64,000 bases of DNA from Lachnospiraceae bacterium (GTDB lineage Bacteria; Bacillota; Clostridia; Lachnospirales; Lachnospiraceae): NCBI GenBank assembly GCA_014804755.1, contig JAAUZE010000025.1, positions 62,001-126,000 of the forward strand. The letters run 5' to 3'. The position numbers and the translations under genes are program-made. The number at the start of each line of letters is the position of its first letter. The stretch's first letter is position 1. A model generated the notes under the pieces. The model was not told where the DNA came from. It saw only the letters and a list, made by a program, of their open reading frames with translations, and made no database searches. Below, piece by piece: positions 8,980 to 17,595 of this stretch.

Positions 8980-10572
8980 CTAACTGCGCCCGAATTCCGA
9001 AAGAATCAGCCCTTTGTTGCGCTCCAGCGTCATACCGACGCTCCACTCATTAACAAACAAAAGGAGCGGTCTGTCCTTCAAATCCTTGATCTTCTTCATA
9101 TCCGACGTCCCCGTCAGCGTTTTTAGGTCAATATCCGTGTTCTCGATCCACCGGATATGCTCATACGGCAGATTTTCTAAACGGATTTCCACATTATACT
9201 CATTCTCCAGACGGTATTTGAGCACATCAAACTGCAGCACGCCGACAACGCCGACGATGATCTCCTCCATGCCCGAGTTAAACTCCTGAAAGATCTGGAT
9301 TGCGCCCTCCTGCGCGATCTGCGTGATGCCCTTGACAAACTGCTTGCGCTTCATCGTGTCAAGCTGTCTGACACGCGCGAAATGCTCCGGTGCAAACGTC
9401 GGGATTCCCTCAAAGCAGAATTGCTCCTTCGGCATGCAGACCGTATCTCCGATAGAAAAAATACCGGGATCAAATACGCCGATGATGTCCCCCGCATATG
9501 CCTCCGACAAAATCTTCCGCTCATCCGCCATGATCTGCTGCGGCTGCGAAAGCCTCATGACTCTGCCGCCCTGCACATGCTTTACCTCCGCATTCGCGTC
9601 GAACCTGCCCGAACAGATGCGCATAAACGCGATCCTGTCCCGATGCGCCTTATTCATATTTGCCTGTATCTTAAACACAAAGGCGGAAAATTCCCGCTCG
9701 GCCGGTTCGATGAGACCAATATCCGCCTTACGCGGAAGCGGCGGTGTCGCCATCCGTAAAAAGTGCTGTAAAAAAATCTCCACGCCGAAATTTGTCAACG
9801 CCGATCCGAAAAAGACGGGCGTCAGATCCCCGCTTCTGACCTTGCTTAAGTCAAATTCCGCGCTCGCCCCGTCAAGCAGCTCAATCTCTCCGTCAAGCTG
9901 CTCCATAAACGCCTCGCCGATATGGGAAAGCAGCGCCTCCCTGTCAGTCAGCGGAATCCTTGTTGAGAGTCCTTCCTTCGTCCCCTTCTCGGTATCCGAG
10001 TAAGTGATGACACATTTTTCCTGTCTGTCGTACACGCCCTTAAAGCTTTTCCCGCACCCGATCGGCCAGTTCATCGGACAGGTCGCGATGCCGAGCTCCT
10101 TTTCAATCTCATCCAAAAGATCAAAAGTATCGTTCGCATCCCTGTCCATTTTATTGATGAACGTGAAGATCGGAATCTTGCGCATAACGCACACCTTAAA
10201 CAATTTTCTTGTCTGCGCCTCGACGCCCTTGCCGCCGTCGATCACCATGACCGCGGAATCCGCCGCCATCAGCGTACGGTACGTATCCTCCGAGAAATCC
10301 TGATGGCCGGGCGTGTCCAAAATATTGACGCAGCATCCGCCGTACTCAAATTGCAGCACGGAGGACGTTACGGAAATACCACGTTCCTTCTCGATCTCCA
10401 TCCAGTCGGATACCGCGTGCCGCGCCGTCGCCTTTCCCTTCACGCTTCCCGCTAAGTTAATGGCGCCCCCGTAAAGGAGAAATTTCTCCGTCAGCGTCGT
10501 CTTTCCCGCATCCGGATGGGAAATGATCGCAAAGGTCCTTCTTTTATTGATTTCTTTGGTATAATCTGCCAT
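8980..10572 (-). CDS. prfC: Peptide chain release factor 3
   Basis: Translational GTPase that recycles RF1/RF2 from the ribosome. G1 SHPDAGKTTLTEKFL near residues 19-33, G3 DTPGHQ near 86, G4 NKMD near 140; 530 residues matches RF3. The EF-G-like domains II and III follow. AAAGGAAAG precedes the ATG. The neighbouring transglutaminase lipoprotein and deoB have no evident functional tie. Confidence 0.96.
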   Translation of the reverse strand: MADYTKEINKRRTFAIISHPDAGKTTLTEKFLLYGGAINLAGSVKGKATARHAVSDWMEIEKERGISVTSSVLQFEYGGCCVNILDTPGHQDFSEDTYRTLMAADSAVMVIDGGKGVEAQTRKLFKVCVMRKIPIFTFINKMDRDANDTFDLLDEIEKELGIATCPMNWPIGCGKSFKGVYDRQEKCVITYSDTEKGTKEGLSTRIPLTDREALLSHIGEAFMEQLDGEIELLDGASAEFDLSKVRSGDLTPVFFGSALTNFGVEIFLQHFLRMATPPLPRKADIGLIEPAEREFSAFVFKIQANMNKAHRDRIAFMRICSGRFDANAEVKHVQGGRVMRLSQPQQIMADERKILSEAYAGDIIGVFDPGIFSIGDTVCMPKEQFCFEGIPTFAPEHFARVRQLDTMKRKQFVKGITQIAQEGAIQIFQEFNSGMEEIIVGVVGVLQFDVLKYRLENEYNVEIRLENLPYEHIRWIENTDIDLKTLTGTSDMKKIKDLKDRPLLLFVNEWSVGMTLERNKGLILSEFGRS

Positions 10573-10627
10573 GTTTCTTTCCTCTTTATCTATTTTTTAC
10601 ATGCGAAATTCCTGCGCCGCCGGCTTC

Positions 10628-11779
10628 TCACAGCATGGAGCTGCCGTGTCCGTCATACGGAATACCGAAATAAGCAAGCACCGTCGCCGCGATATCCGCA
10701 AAGCTCTCCCGCGTGCCAAGATTTGCCGGAATAACCGATTTTCCGTACATGAGAAACGGCGTGTGCTCTCTGGAATGATCCGTGGAGACGGTATATCCCG
10801 GATCGCAGCCATGATCTGCCGTGATCATCAGCACATCCTCGCTCCTTAAGCCGTCAAGCAGCTTTGGCAGCCATAAGTCAAACGCCGACAGCGCTTTTGC
10901 ATAACCGTCAATATCATTTCGATGCCCGTACAGCATATCATAATCGACCAGATTAATAAAGCACAAGCCTTCAAAATCACGCGAAAGATAGGAAAGTGTC
11001 TTTTCCATCCCGTCGGCATTTCCCGTCGTATATACATGCTCCGTCATACCGCGTCCCGCAAAAATATCCCAGATCTTGCCAACCGCTATGACATCCTTTC
11101 CCTGCTCGGTAAGCCGGTCAAGCATCGTCTTTTCCGGCGGCTCCAGCGAAAAATCATGTCTGCGCGGCGTACGCTCATAATGCCCGCTCTCCCCGATGAA
11201 CGGGCGGGCAATGACTCTGCCTACTCCATGCTCTCCTTTCAGAATTTCCCGGGCTGTCCGACAATATTCATACAACTGCTCCACCGGCACAACACTTTCA
11301 TGCGCTGCAATCTGAAACACACTGTCCGCAGAGGTATAAACGATCAGATTTCCCGTCCTTACATGTTCATCACCGTATACCTGAATGACCTCCGTCCCGG
11401 AATAGGGACGGTTGCACAGAACACCCCTGCCCGTACGCTTGGAAAATTCGGCAAGCACCTCCTCAGGAAAACCGTTCGGATAGGTGGGCAGCGGCTTCAT
11501 CGACCACACGCCCGCGATCTCCCAATGTCCGATCGTCGTATCCTTTCCCATGGAACGCTCCTTCATTCTGGCAATCCGCGCCTTTGGTGCTCCCGTTCCC
11601 TCCAAAAAATCAACGCCGTCCAAGTCAAACAACCCCAAACGCTTGAGATTGGGCAGTCTAAAAAAGGAACTGGAGGATACGGAACGCAGGGTATTCGTCC
11701 CCGCGTCTCCAAACTGCGCCGCATCCTCCATTTCCCCAATTCCAAAACTGTCCAGTACGATCAAAAATACTCTTTTCAT
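10628..11779 (-). CDS. deoB: Phosphopentomutase
   Basis: Interconverts ribose- or deoxyribose-1-phosphate and 5-phosphate in nucleoside salvage; alkaline-phosphatase-superfamily metalloenzyme. The N-terminus has the metal site FLIVLDSFGIGEMEDA, the middle MGKDTTIGHWEIAG (catalytic threonine), and the C-terminus ITADHGCDPG and STDHSREHTP metal ligands. ATG at 11779 follows AGGGA by nine bases. A nearby TATACT preceded by TG (about 11812) may serve as promoter. No other deo genes are adjacent. Confidence 0.95.
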   Translation of the reverse strand: MKRVFLIVLDSFGIGEMEDAAQFGDAGTNTLRSVSSSSFFRLPNLKRLGLFDLDGVDFLEGTGAPKARIARMKERSMGKDTTIGHWEIAGVWSMKPLPTYPNGFPEEVLAEFSKRTGRGVLCNRPYSGTEVIQVYGDEHVRTGNLIVYTSADSVFQIAAHESVVPVEQLYEYCRTAREILKGEHGVGRVIARPFIGESGHYERTPRRHDFSLEPPEKTMLDRLTEQGKDVIAVGKIWDIFAGRGMTEHVYTTGNADGMEKTLSYLSRDFEGLCFINLVDYDMLYGHRNDIDGYAKALSAFDLWLPKLLDGLRSEDVLMITADHGCDPGYTVSTDHSREHTPFLMYGKSVIPANLGTRESFADIAATVLAYFGIPYDGHGSSML

Positions 11780-11837
11780 ATGCAATCCCTGCCTTATTGT
11801 CCGTTATGTAAAGTATATCACATTCTCTATGTTTTGG

Positions 11838-12626
11838 CTATTGTGAAAGTGCCACCGGCGTGATAATGATATTGGCTGCGTCGATTCCCGTCTTGCGCTT
11901 GACAATATCCTCGATCTGCGCGCACTGCGCCTCCGTCAGCATCGTGCCGTATACAAGCACATCCACCTGATCGCCCGTAATGCTCACGACCGCCTCCTGA
12001 TACCCTTTCGCCTCTAAGAGAATTTCCGCTGCAGACTCTCTCTCGGCAATGTCCGCCGCCTCAATCATGCTGTCAATGGCTGCCTGTTTCTGCTCATCGC
12101 CGATATTGACATTGTTAATGATCTCTAACATGATCTCCTTATTCCTTGCACGTGTCTGCTCTTTTTGCAGGCGTGCCGCAGATAAAGATGTGACCGCCGT
12201 CGTGGAGGTGTAGACCGCCTCGCCCGGAATCTCATCAACCGTCATTTCCTCGGAGATCATCTCCGCCTGCTCCTCATCAAGCCCCGCCGAAGAAACCTCC
12301 GCCAGCTCATTCAGATAGTCATCCTCCGCCGCGGCATAATCGGTATCCAGACTCTCAATATCCGTCAGATTCCCTGCCGCTCCCAACTCGATATCCTCAT
12401 CTGAAATGTCGGCGAGATCCGCCGCGGACAGCTCCTCCATCGTGTCGGCATCATATTCGACAAAGCCGTCCACGCTGACGGAGGACGTTTCCATCGCATC
12501 CGCATCCTTACTGATCAAATCGTCTGTGTCCACCTGACTTCCTGCAAAATGAAGATATCCGGCAATAACGATCATCATTGCCAACGCTGTGATCATTACC
12601 TGATTACGTCTAAGTATCTTTTTCAA
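11838..12626 (-). CDS. spoIIIAH: Stage III sporulation protein AH
   Basis: Mother-cell membrane protein whose extracellular YscJ/FliF-like ring domain binds SpoIIQ from the forespore, forming the feeding channel. One membrane segment near residues 12-30, a long acidic, alanine-rich linker (about 35-135), then the C-terminal ring domain (about 165-262, ARNKEIMLEIINN...). The start is TTG after GGAGGAAC, since no ATG fits. The extended acidic linker makes it longer than the Bacillus protein (about 218 residues). Last gene of the operon. Confidence 0.92.
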   Translation of the reverse strand: MKKILRRNQVMITALAMMIVIAGYLHFAGSQVDTDDLISKDADAMETSSVSVDGFVEYDADTMEELSAADLADISDEDIELGAAGNLTDIESLDTDYAAAEDDYLNELAEVSSAGLDEEQAEMISEEMTVDEIPGEAVYTSTTAVTSLSAARLQKEQTRARNKEIMLEIINNVNIGDEQKQAAIDSMIEAADIAERESAAEILLEAKGYQEAVVSITGDQVDVLVYGTMLTEAQCAQIEDIVKRKTGIDAANIIITPVALSQ

Positions 12627-12642
12627 GTTCCTCCCCCTTTTG

Positions 12643-13263
12643 CTATACTTTCATTTTGGTTACAATAATTCTATTCGCTTCGATTCTGAATAATGACTGA
12701 ATGACCGCAGTTATATTTTTCTGTATTTCCGGATTCCCTCCGCCTTCGGCAATGACTGCCACGCCAATGACCTCCGGCTTCGTCGTCCGCACGATAAAGG
12801 GCGTCCGTCTCCCGTCCGCGTCCGTCACATACACCGTCTCCTCCTCCATGGCGCTCTCGTTAATGATCCGCACCCCTCCCCCGCTGTCCGCCTCCGTCGT
12901 ATCCGTATCCGACTTCACCACATCCTTTAAGATGATCTCCTCTCCCGATGCGGCAAACGTGATCATTACCCGCACCGCGCCGACGCCGTCCATCTCCTGA
13001 AGCAGCTTCTCCAGACGTTCCTCCAGCTCTCTCTCATAGTCCGCCGCACCGGTTTCCTCTGCGGATGCATTCAGTGTAGCGTTCTCCCTGTCCAATTGAT
13101 CGTACTTTACCGGCTCATTCTCATTTTTTGCGGCGGGAGATTTTGTCGGCCATGCAATGACTAAAAGCAAAAGCCCTGCCAAGATCAAAATGAGCAGGCT
13201 GTCCTTCCCGAACTTCTGCCCTTTTAAGAGTGTTCTTATTTTTTCCGACACACTATTCAACAA
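12643..13263 (-). CDS. spoIIIAG: Stage III sporulation protein AG
   Basis: Single-pass membrane protein (TM about 24-40, LLILILAGLLLLVIAW) with a periplasmic-type ring domain that stacks in the SpoIIIA-SpoIIQ channel. Conserved pieces: ERLEKLLQEMDGVGAVRVMI and the C-terminal EIQKNITAVIQSLF. The TTG start lies six bases after GGAGG and overlaps the end of spoIIIAF. 206 residues, typical for clostridia. Confidence 0.92.
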   Translation of the reverse strand: MLNSVSEKIRTLLKGQKFGKDSLLILILAGLLLLVIAWPTKSPAAKNENEPVKYDQLDRENATLNASAEETGAADYERELEERLEKLLQEMDGVGAVRVMITFAASGEEIILKDVVKSDTDTTEADSGGGVRIINESAMEEETVYVTDADGRRTPFIVRTTKPEVIGVAVIAEGGGNPEIQKNITAVIQSLFRIEANRIIVTKMKV

Positions 13264-13828
13264 TGCTCACCTCCACCCACGACCGTTCCACCCGAAGATA
13301 CGCCGCGATCACACCGGCAAGCTCCGACTCCGTATCCTGTCCTCCTGCCTGTTCTTCCTTCTCTTCTCCCTCCGATTCCCCAACCCGGATATGGATCTCA
13401 CGGACCGGACGCACGTCGATCTCTCCCTCCCCTCTTCCCTCAAAATAACGAAGCGCAAATTGAAGACCGCTCTCATCGGCATATACGGAAACCGTCTCAT
13501 AGCCGTATGGCGCAAGTACGGGATCGACCGCCGCCATAAGCTCCTGCGCCGTTACCTGTTCGATCTGCTCCTCCACAAGCGTCTCTCCCGTATATTGGGC
13601 GCCCTGTAAGATTGCCTCGTAATCCTGTTCAAATCGCTCAAGTCTCTCTTCAAAGTCCTCCCTCGCACCGCTTTTGATCAGATCGAGCAGCGGCACGGTC
13701 AAAACCGCGAGCGTCATGATCCGTATGAGCAGACGTACATAACGGGCATATTTGCTCCCACTCACAAAATGATACAGAGTCTGCGCAATGATCATAAAAA
13801 CTCCCGCTGTCCGAATCATATCAAGCAT
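13253..13828 (-). CDS. spoIIIAF: Stage III sporulation protein AF
   Basis: Membrane protein of the SpoIIIA complex, 191 residues from the ATG at 13828, which has a perfect GGGAGG seven bases ahead. Two hydrophobic segments at the N-terminus (about 5-22 and 33-53, including RIMTLAVLTVPLLDLI) precede a coil-forming acidic region and an extracellular alpha/beta ring-building-like domain. The C-terminus overlaps spoIIIAG. Confidence 0.9.
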   Translation of the reverse strand: MLDMIRTAGVFMIIAQTLYHFVSGSKYARYVRLLIRIMTLAVLTVPLLDLIKSGAREDFEERLERFEQDYEAILQGAQYTGETLVEEQIEQVTAQELMAAVDPVLAPYGYETVSVYADESGLQFALRYFEGRGEGEIDVRPVREIHIRVGESEGEEKEEQAGGQDTESELAGVIAAYLRVERSWVEVSIVE

Positions 13829-13842
13829 CGTATTCCTCCCAA

Positions 13843-14904
13843 CTAAAATCCCCGGTTTGTCGTCACGGCAATGACCGCGACCGTCACGATAAACAATGCC
13901 ATCGCACAGGTCAGCGTCCGAAGCAGCAGCACGCTCCCCTCCGACACCTGCTCTACACAGCGGCTCATACGCGCATCGGCGACCACACCGGAGACCGCCG
14001 CCGCCGCTTTTAAGGACAATGCCAGCAAAAGCAGCTTCAACAACGGCATGGCACATAAAAGCAGTAACAGCAGGATGCCCGCCACCCCCACTGCATTTTT
14101 TACCAAAACCGCTGAGCCGTATACGACATCCGACGCCGTGTTCACAAAACCGCCGATACCGGGAATGACAGACACCAACTTTTGCAGCGCGCCCGTACTG
14201 ACACTGTCTATGACCGGTGTGATCATGCCCTGCAAAAGACCGATACCAGAGATTGCCGTCACGCAGCATTTGAGTACGAAGCCGATGCCTTTTTTTATGA
14301 AAGCAATGATCCCGTCCAGCCTGCCGTCCGAGCTGATGCCGCTCATGACGGACAAAAGCGTATACACATAGATCATCGGCAGGGCTGCGACTAAGAGCAG
14401 ATTTTCAATCAGATAAATCACGATCAGCGCCAGTTCATAGAAGGCGATCGCGGTTGTCGAACCTGCGGCGAGGCCGACGGAAAGGCAATAGGTCGGCACC
14501 AGAAGCTTCGAAAAATCGGCGATCGTCAAAAGACTTTCCTGCGCGATGTCCATCCCCTTCTGCATGATTTTTAAGAGTACCATCACCATCAGCAGAAACG
14601 CAATGTCATAGCTGATGTCCGCAACCTGCCTGCTCTCAAAAAGTTGTCCGAACTGTGCAAAGACAGCCGAAAAAATACCAATGATCAGGATGCTCGCAAA
14701 GATCATCTTATAATCCGCCGCCTCCGCCCCCACAGCCTGCCGCACGCTGTGAAAGATCCATTTTAAGCTTAATCCGTTCTCTCCTTTTAATGCGTTCAGT
14801 ATCAGGTCAAAAAATGAGAGATCGCTTCCCCCAAAGACCCCGCCGATCCGCTCGGACAATTCTTCCAGCCCGAGGCTTTGCGTAAAATCGACCGTCATAT
14901 CCAT
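13843..14904 (-). CDS. spoIIIAE: Stage III sporulation protein AE
   Basis: Polytopic membrane protein, likely the permease-like core of the SpoIIIA transporter. About eight hydrophobic segments fill residues 65-353, with the conserved glycine/proline stretch VSVIPGIGGFVNTASDVVYGSAVLVKNAVG. The N-terminal 60 residues are extracytoplasmic in homologues, but no clear signal peptide is seen with this ATG, which has GGAG seven bases upstream. 353 residues is normal to slightly short. Separated from spoIIIAD by 119 bp containing two hairpins, the only large gap in the operon. Confidence 0.92.
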   Translation of the reverse strand: MDMTVDFTQSLGLEELSERIGGVFGGSDLSFFDLILNALKGENGLSLKWIFHSVRQAVGAEAADYKMIFASILIIGIFSAVFAQFGQLFESRQVADISYDIAFLLMVMVLLKIMQKGMDIAQESLLTIADFSKLLVPTYCLSVGLAAGSTTAIAFYELALIVIYLIENLLLVAALPMIYVYTLLSVMSGISSDGRLDGIIAFIKKGIGFVLKCCVTAISGIGLLQGMITPVIDSVSTGALQKLVSVIPGIGGFVNTASDVVYGSAVLVKNAVGVAGILLLLLLCAMPLLKLLLLALSLKAAAAVSGVVADARMSRCVEQVSEGSVLLLRTLTCAMALFIVTVAVIAVTTNRGF

Positions 14905-14960
14905 ATAAATTCTCCATTCTTACCGAAGTCTGCGAATTTGGGCGTAAGCACAATATTTGC

Positions 14961-15001
14961 AAAACGAACTAGTTCGTTTTTGAAAAATCTCTGATTTTTC
15001 A
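14961..15001. repeat. Double hairpin inserted within the spoIIIA operon
   Basis: A 20-bp perfect palindrome (AAAACGAACT/AGTTCGTTTT, 14961-14980) abuts a second hairpin TGAAAAATC-TCT-GATTTTTCA (14981-15001). It fills the spacer between spoIIIAD and spoIIIAE, while other spoIIIA gaps are under 40 bp or overlaps. On the minus strand the palindrome is followed by GCAAATATTG, resembling the GCAAAC that follows hairpins at 17.68 kb. Confidence 0.6.
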
Positions 15002-15023
15002 ATCTACCGCCTCCGTTTCCGGC

Positions 15024-15410
15024 TTACAGCGCAAAATCCTGTATCGTCTGAATGACCGCAAGAATGACCGGCATCCCTGCTAACAGTACGGTCAGCTTTC
15101 CGAAAATCTCGATCTGTCCCGCCACGGACGAAAAACCGGCATCCTTACAAACAGAGCAGGCGAATTCACACAGGTATGTGATTCCGATGACCTTTAACAG
15201 AATGCTGAAATAACTGTACTGATCTCCCATAAAGCCTTTCAGCTGTGAAATCTCCGAAAGCACCGCTGAAAGCTTATCCATCCCCGCCCCGAAAATGATC
15301 ATACTAAGGACGATGCCGATGTAAAAAGAAAATTCCTGCCTGCTGCCCTTAAGCTGCACGCCGAGGAAAATTCCCGCAAGCGAAAGCAGCACAATTTTTG
15401 CAATGTCCAT
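15024..15410 (-). CDS. spoIIIAD: Stage III sporulation protein AD
   Basis: Small polytopic membrane protein (128 residues) related to SpoIIIAC, with four hydrophobic segments: about 4-22, 27-46, 62-85 and 104-124. GGAGAG precedes the ATG. Part of the inner-membrane platform of the engulfment-stage channel. Typical length. Confidence 0.92.
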   Translation of the reverse strand: MDIAKIVLLSLAGIFLGVQLKGSRQEFSFYIGIVLSMIIFGAGMDKLSAVLSEISQLKGFMGDQYSYFSILLKVIGITYLCEFACSVCKDAGFSSVAGQIEIFGKLTVLLAGMPVILAVIQTIQDFAL

Positions 15411-15432
15411 ATTTTCTCTCCGCCTCTATGGC

Positions 15433-15627
15433 CTACAATGCAAACAGTTTCTGCACCGTTTCGAACAGTTCATAAATATAAGGAACGATCCATGTCAGCA
15501 CCAAAATAAGCCCTGCCAATCCGACTAAAAAGGCATGTTCGTCCCGACCGCTGTGCTTGAGCACCTGACCTAAAATTGTCACAAGAATCCCGACTGCCGC
15601 AATCTTGAATATGATACTGATCTCCAT
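15433..15627 (-). CDS. spoIIIAC: Stage III sporulation protein AC
   Basis: Very small two-helix membrane protein of 64 residues (IIFKIAAVGILVTILGQVL and FLVGLAGLILVLTWIVPYIY), homologous to the first half of SpoIIIAD. Size and position between AB and AD are diagnostic. A KHSGRDE loop joins the two helices. Confidence 0.92.
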   Translation of the reverse strand: MEISIIFKIAAVGILVTILGQVLKHSGRDEHAFLVGLAGLILVLTWIVPYIYELFETVQKLFAL

Positions 15628-15659
15628 ACGCTTTCCTTACTGTCCCCGTTCCCATGTCG

Positions 15660-16172
15660 TCATAAAAGAACAATGCTGATCACAAGTCCGCCCATCGCAC
15701 CCATGCACACATAGATCCTGCTTTTCGAAACCGCCTCCTCCGACAGACGCTTTCTTTTTTCCTCCAGCTTCTCCCTGCAAAATGCCGCCTGTACGAGCTG
15801 CATGCGGCTGTCGGCAAATTCCTGAGCCGCAAATTCCCGTATATCCGCAATATCCTCATCCCGCAGAGAATATTTTCCGTGAAGCGCTTCGCTCTCCTCC
15901 CGCCATATCCGCTCAAACACAGCCCCTTCGCCGTTTTCCATGCGTCTCGCGACTGCGGATAACAGCTGTCCCGCCGCGCCCGCCTGCCGCTCCCCGCCAT
16001 GTCGGCATATCCAGACAAGCTCCGCCTTATGATAGACGATCTCGCTCTCCAAATAATAAAAAAACCAAATCATCCGCTCCAGTTGCCTGATCCGCTCATA
16101 CCCTGCTCTTTTATAGAAAACACCCAGTCCGGTCGTGCCAAGCGTGAGCAGCAGTGCACCCACCCATTTCAT
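15660..16172 (-). CDS. spoIIIAB: Stage III sporulation protein AB
   Basis: 170-residue protein with a hydrophobic helix at each end and a helical middle domain resembling type II secretion GspF. It is thought to link the SpoIIIAA ATPase to the membrane parts. Conserved middle: IRQLERMIWFFYYLESEIVYHKAEL. Its ATG overlaps the spoIIIAA stop (ATGA), implying coupled translation. Confidence 0.92.
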   Translation of the reverse strand: MKWVGALLLTLGTTGLGVFYKRAGYERIRQLERMIWFFYYLESEIVYHKAELVWICRHGGERQAGAAGQLLSAVARRMENGEGAVFERIWREESEALHGKYSLRDEDIADIREFAAQEFADSRMQLVQAAFCREKLEEKRKRLSEEAVSKSRIYVCMGAMGGLVISIVLL

Positions 16173-17143
16173 CCGCCGCTCCCTCCTTCCGAAACCGCGC
16201 CATCCATCGGCGCAAACGATTTGTCAAGCACCTCGGAGATGACTCCCGGCCTTGAGGAACCCTTGAGCAATATGTAACGCTCAAACAGCCCGTCCGCAAG
16301 CAGCGTTCCTATGTACTTGCGCTCCAAAAGCTGCCGGACGTCATTGCCGTGCACGGTCGCGATGATCTTACAGCCGCACCTGCTTGCCTGTCCGATCGCT
16401 TCCGCGTCCTCTTTTCCCCCAATCTCGTCCACGGCGATCACACGCGGATTCATGCTCCGTAGCAACAAAAACATCCCCTCCGCCTTCGGACAGGCATCGA
16501 GCAGATCCGTCCGCATGCCGAGATCGTTCTGAAGCACGCCCAGACAGCTCCCGCCGATCTCGCTGCGCTCGTCCACGACGCCCACCGTCATTCCCGCATG
16601 CCCGCAGCATCCATCGGAAAGACAGCGGATCATGTCCCGCAGCAGTGTCGTTTTTCCGCTGCCAGGCGGCGAAATGATCAATGTGTTTAAGAACTCTTCT
16701 CTCTGAAACAGCTGCGGCATCACACCATGCGCCGCGCCCTTGATCTGATGTGCGATACGGATATTCATGGCATTCACGTTTTTCATGGAGACCGGCTCAT
16801 GCTCCCTGCACACGACTTCTCCGCCAAGCCCGATCCGGTGTCCGCCCGCGACAGTTAAAAATCCCTGCCTGATCTCATCCTCATACGCATACACGGAATA
16901 GCCGCATAAATGGGCAAAAAGCCTGTCCATATAGAATTTATCCGGGCAGAGCGCCCGATCTGCCTGATAGAGAAACTCCCCGTCCCCGGACAAAAAATAT
17001 TCCCTGCCATGCGCATAAATAATAACCGGCCTCCCAACCCGGAGCCGTATCTCCTGAATCTGCTTAAGCCTTGCCGCCACGTTCCGAAAACCGGGCCGCA
17101 TCGTATCCGGAAAAAGCCCTAAAAATTCCTGTTCCTGATCCAT
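16169..17143 (-). CDS. spoIIIAA: Stage III sporulation protein AA (ATPase)
   Basis: Cytosolic secretion-type AAA ATPase that powers the SpoIIIA-SpoIIQ channel in the mother cell. Walker A SPPGSGKTTLLRD near residues 166-178, Walker B-like RVIAVDEIGG near 232-241, and a conserved ATVHGND. The ATG at 17143 has GAGGT five bases ahead and gives 324 residues, matching the family; the longer open frame upstream is untranslated leader. First gene of the operon and driven by the sigma-E-like promoter just upstream. Confidence 0.94.
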   Translation of the reverse strand: MDQEQEFLGLFPDTMRPGFRNVAARLKQIQEIRLRVGRPVIIYAHGREYFLSGDGEFLYQADRALCPDKFYMDRLFAHLCGYSVYAYEDEIRQGFLTVAGGHRIGLGGEVVCREHEPVSMKNVNAMNIRIAHQIKGAAHGVMPQLFQREEFLNTLIISPPGSGKTTLLRDMIRCLSDGCCGHAGMTVGVVDERSEIGGSCLGVLQNDLGMRTDLLDACPKAEGMFLLLRSMNPRVIAVDEIGGKEDAEAIGQASRCGCKIIATVHGNDVRQLLERKYIGTLLADGLFERYILLKGSSRPGVISEVLDKSFAPMDGAVSEGGSGG

Positions 17144-17195
17144 TATGTACCTCACACCTTTCGATAGCCTGCGAAGGGTGCAACCCTCACACCAA

Positions 17196-17223
17196 AGTAT
17201 ATGAACCCCCATATAAAATATGA
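17196..17223 (-). promoter_or_regulatory. Sigma-E-type promoter of the spoIIIA operon
   Basis: On the minus strand TCATATT (complement of 17217-17223) fits the sigma-E -35 consensus KMATATT. After 13 bases comes CATATACT (17196-17203), a 7/8 match to the -10 consensus CATACANT. The -10 is about 53 bp upstream of the spoIIIAA start. In Bacillus the same operon is sigma-E controlled. Confidence 0.65.
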
Positions 17224-17271
17224 CAGCATCATTTTGTATGAAAAAAAATACAAGAATTTTCTTTTTTGCTA

Positions 17272-17299
17272 TGGACATCATAAGAATATGTGATATGAT
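17272..17299 (+). promoter_or_regulatory. Promoter of the glycyl-radical domain gene
   Basis: TGGACA (17272-17277; 5/6 match to TTGACA), 16-base spacer, then TATGAT (17294-17299; 5/6). It lies about 47 bp ahead of the start codon and runs divergently from the spoIIIA promoter. Confidence 0.6.
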
Positions 17300-17345
17300 A
17301 TTAATAACAGTAACGATTACTATTTTTGATTATAAAAGGAGGAGC

Positions 17346-17594
17346 ATGGATATGGAAACAAATATGGCACAGGTAGACAATCTTGTTAATTTATTGGACG
17401 GTTACGCAACAAAGGGCGGTCATCATCTGAATGTCAATGTTTTGAACAGAGATACGCTGCTCGACGCACAGAAGCATCCGGAGAACTATCCGCAGCTTAC
17501 CATCCGCGTATCCGGTTATGCAGTCAATTTCATTAAGCTCACGCCGGAACAGCAGGCAGACGTCATCAGCAGAACGTTCCATGAGGCAGTATAA
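17346..17594 (+). CDS. Stand-alone glycyl-radical domain protein (GrcA-like)
   Basis: 82-residue protein consisting only of the C-terminal glycyl-radical domain of pyruvate formate-lyase: RVSGYAV, with the radical glycine, near residue 59, preceded by [20 protein letters not shown]. In E. coli the 127-residue GrcA (YfiD) repairs oxygen-cleaved pyruvate formate-lyase by replacing its broken C-terminal piece. A similar role is inferred here; no pfl gene is adjacent. The ATG at 17346 has a perfect AAAGGAGG site; the upstream in-frame extension is leader. It is followed immediately by a hairpin element. Confidence 0.88.
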   Translation: MDMETNMAQVDNLVNLLDGYATKGGHHLNVNVLNRDTLLDAQKHPENYPQLTIRVSGYAVNFIKLTPEQQADVISRTFHEAV

Positions 17595-17595
17595 A

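Noticed and set aside
12099-12106. GCCGATAT box as a motility promoter
   Set aside because: It lies inside spoIIIAH coding sequence; the same 8-mer at 56538 is inside the GH31 gene, showing chance matches occur.
13829-14269. Longer N-terminus for SpoIIIAF
   Set aside because: The upstream frame overlaps spoIIIAE throughout, and the internal ATG has a perfect ribosome binding site and family length.
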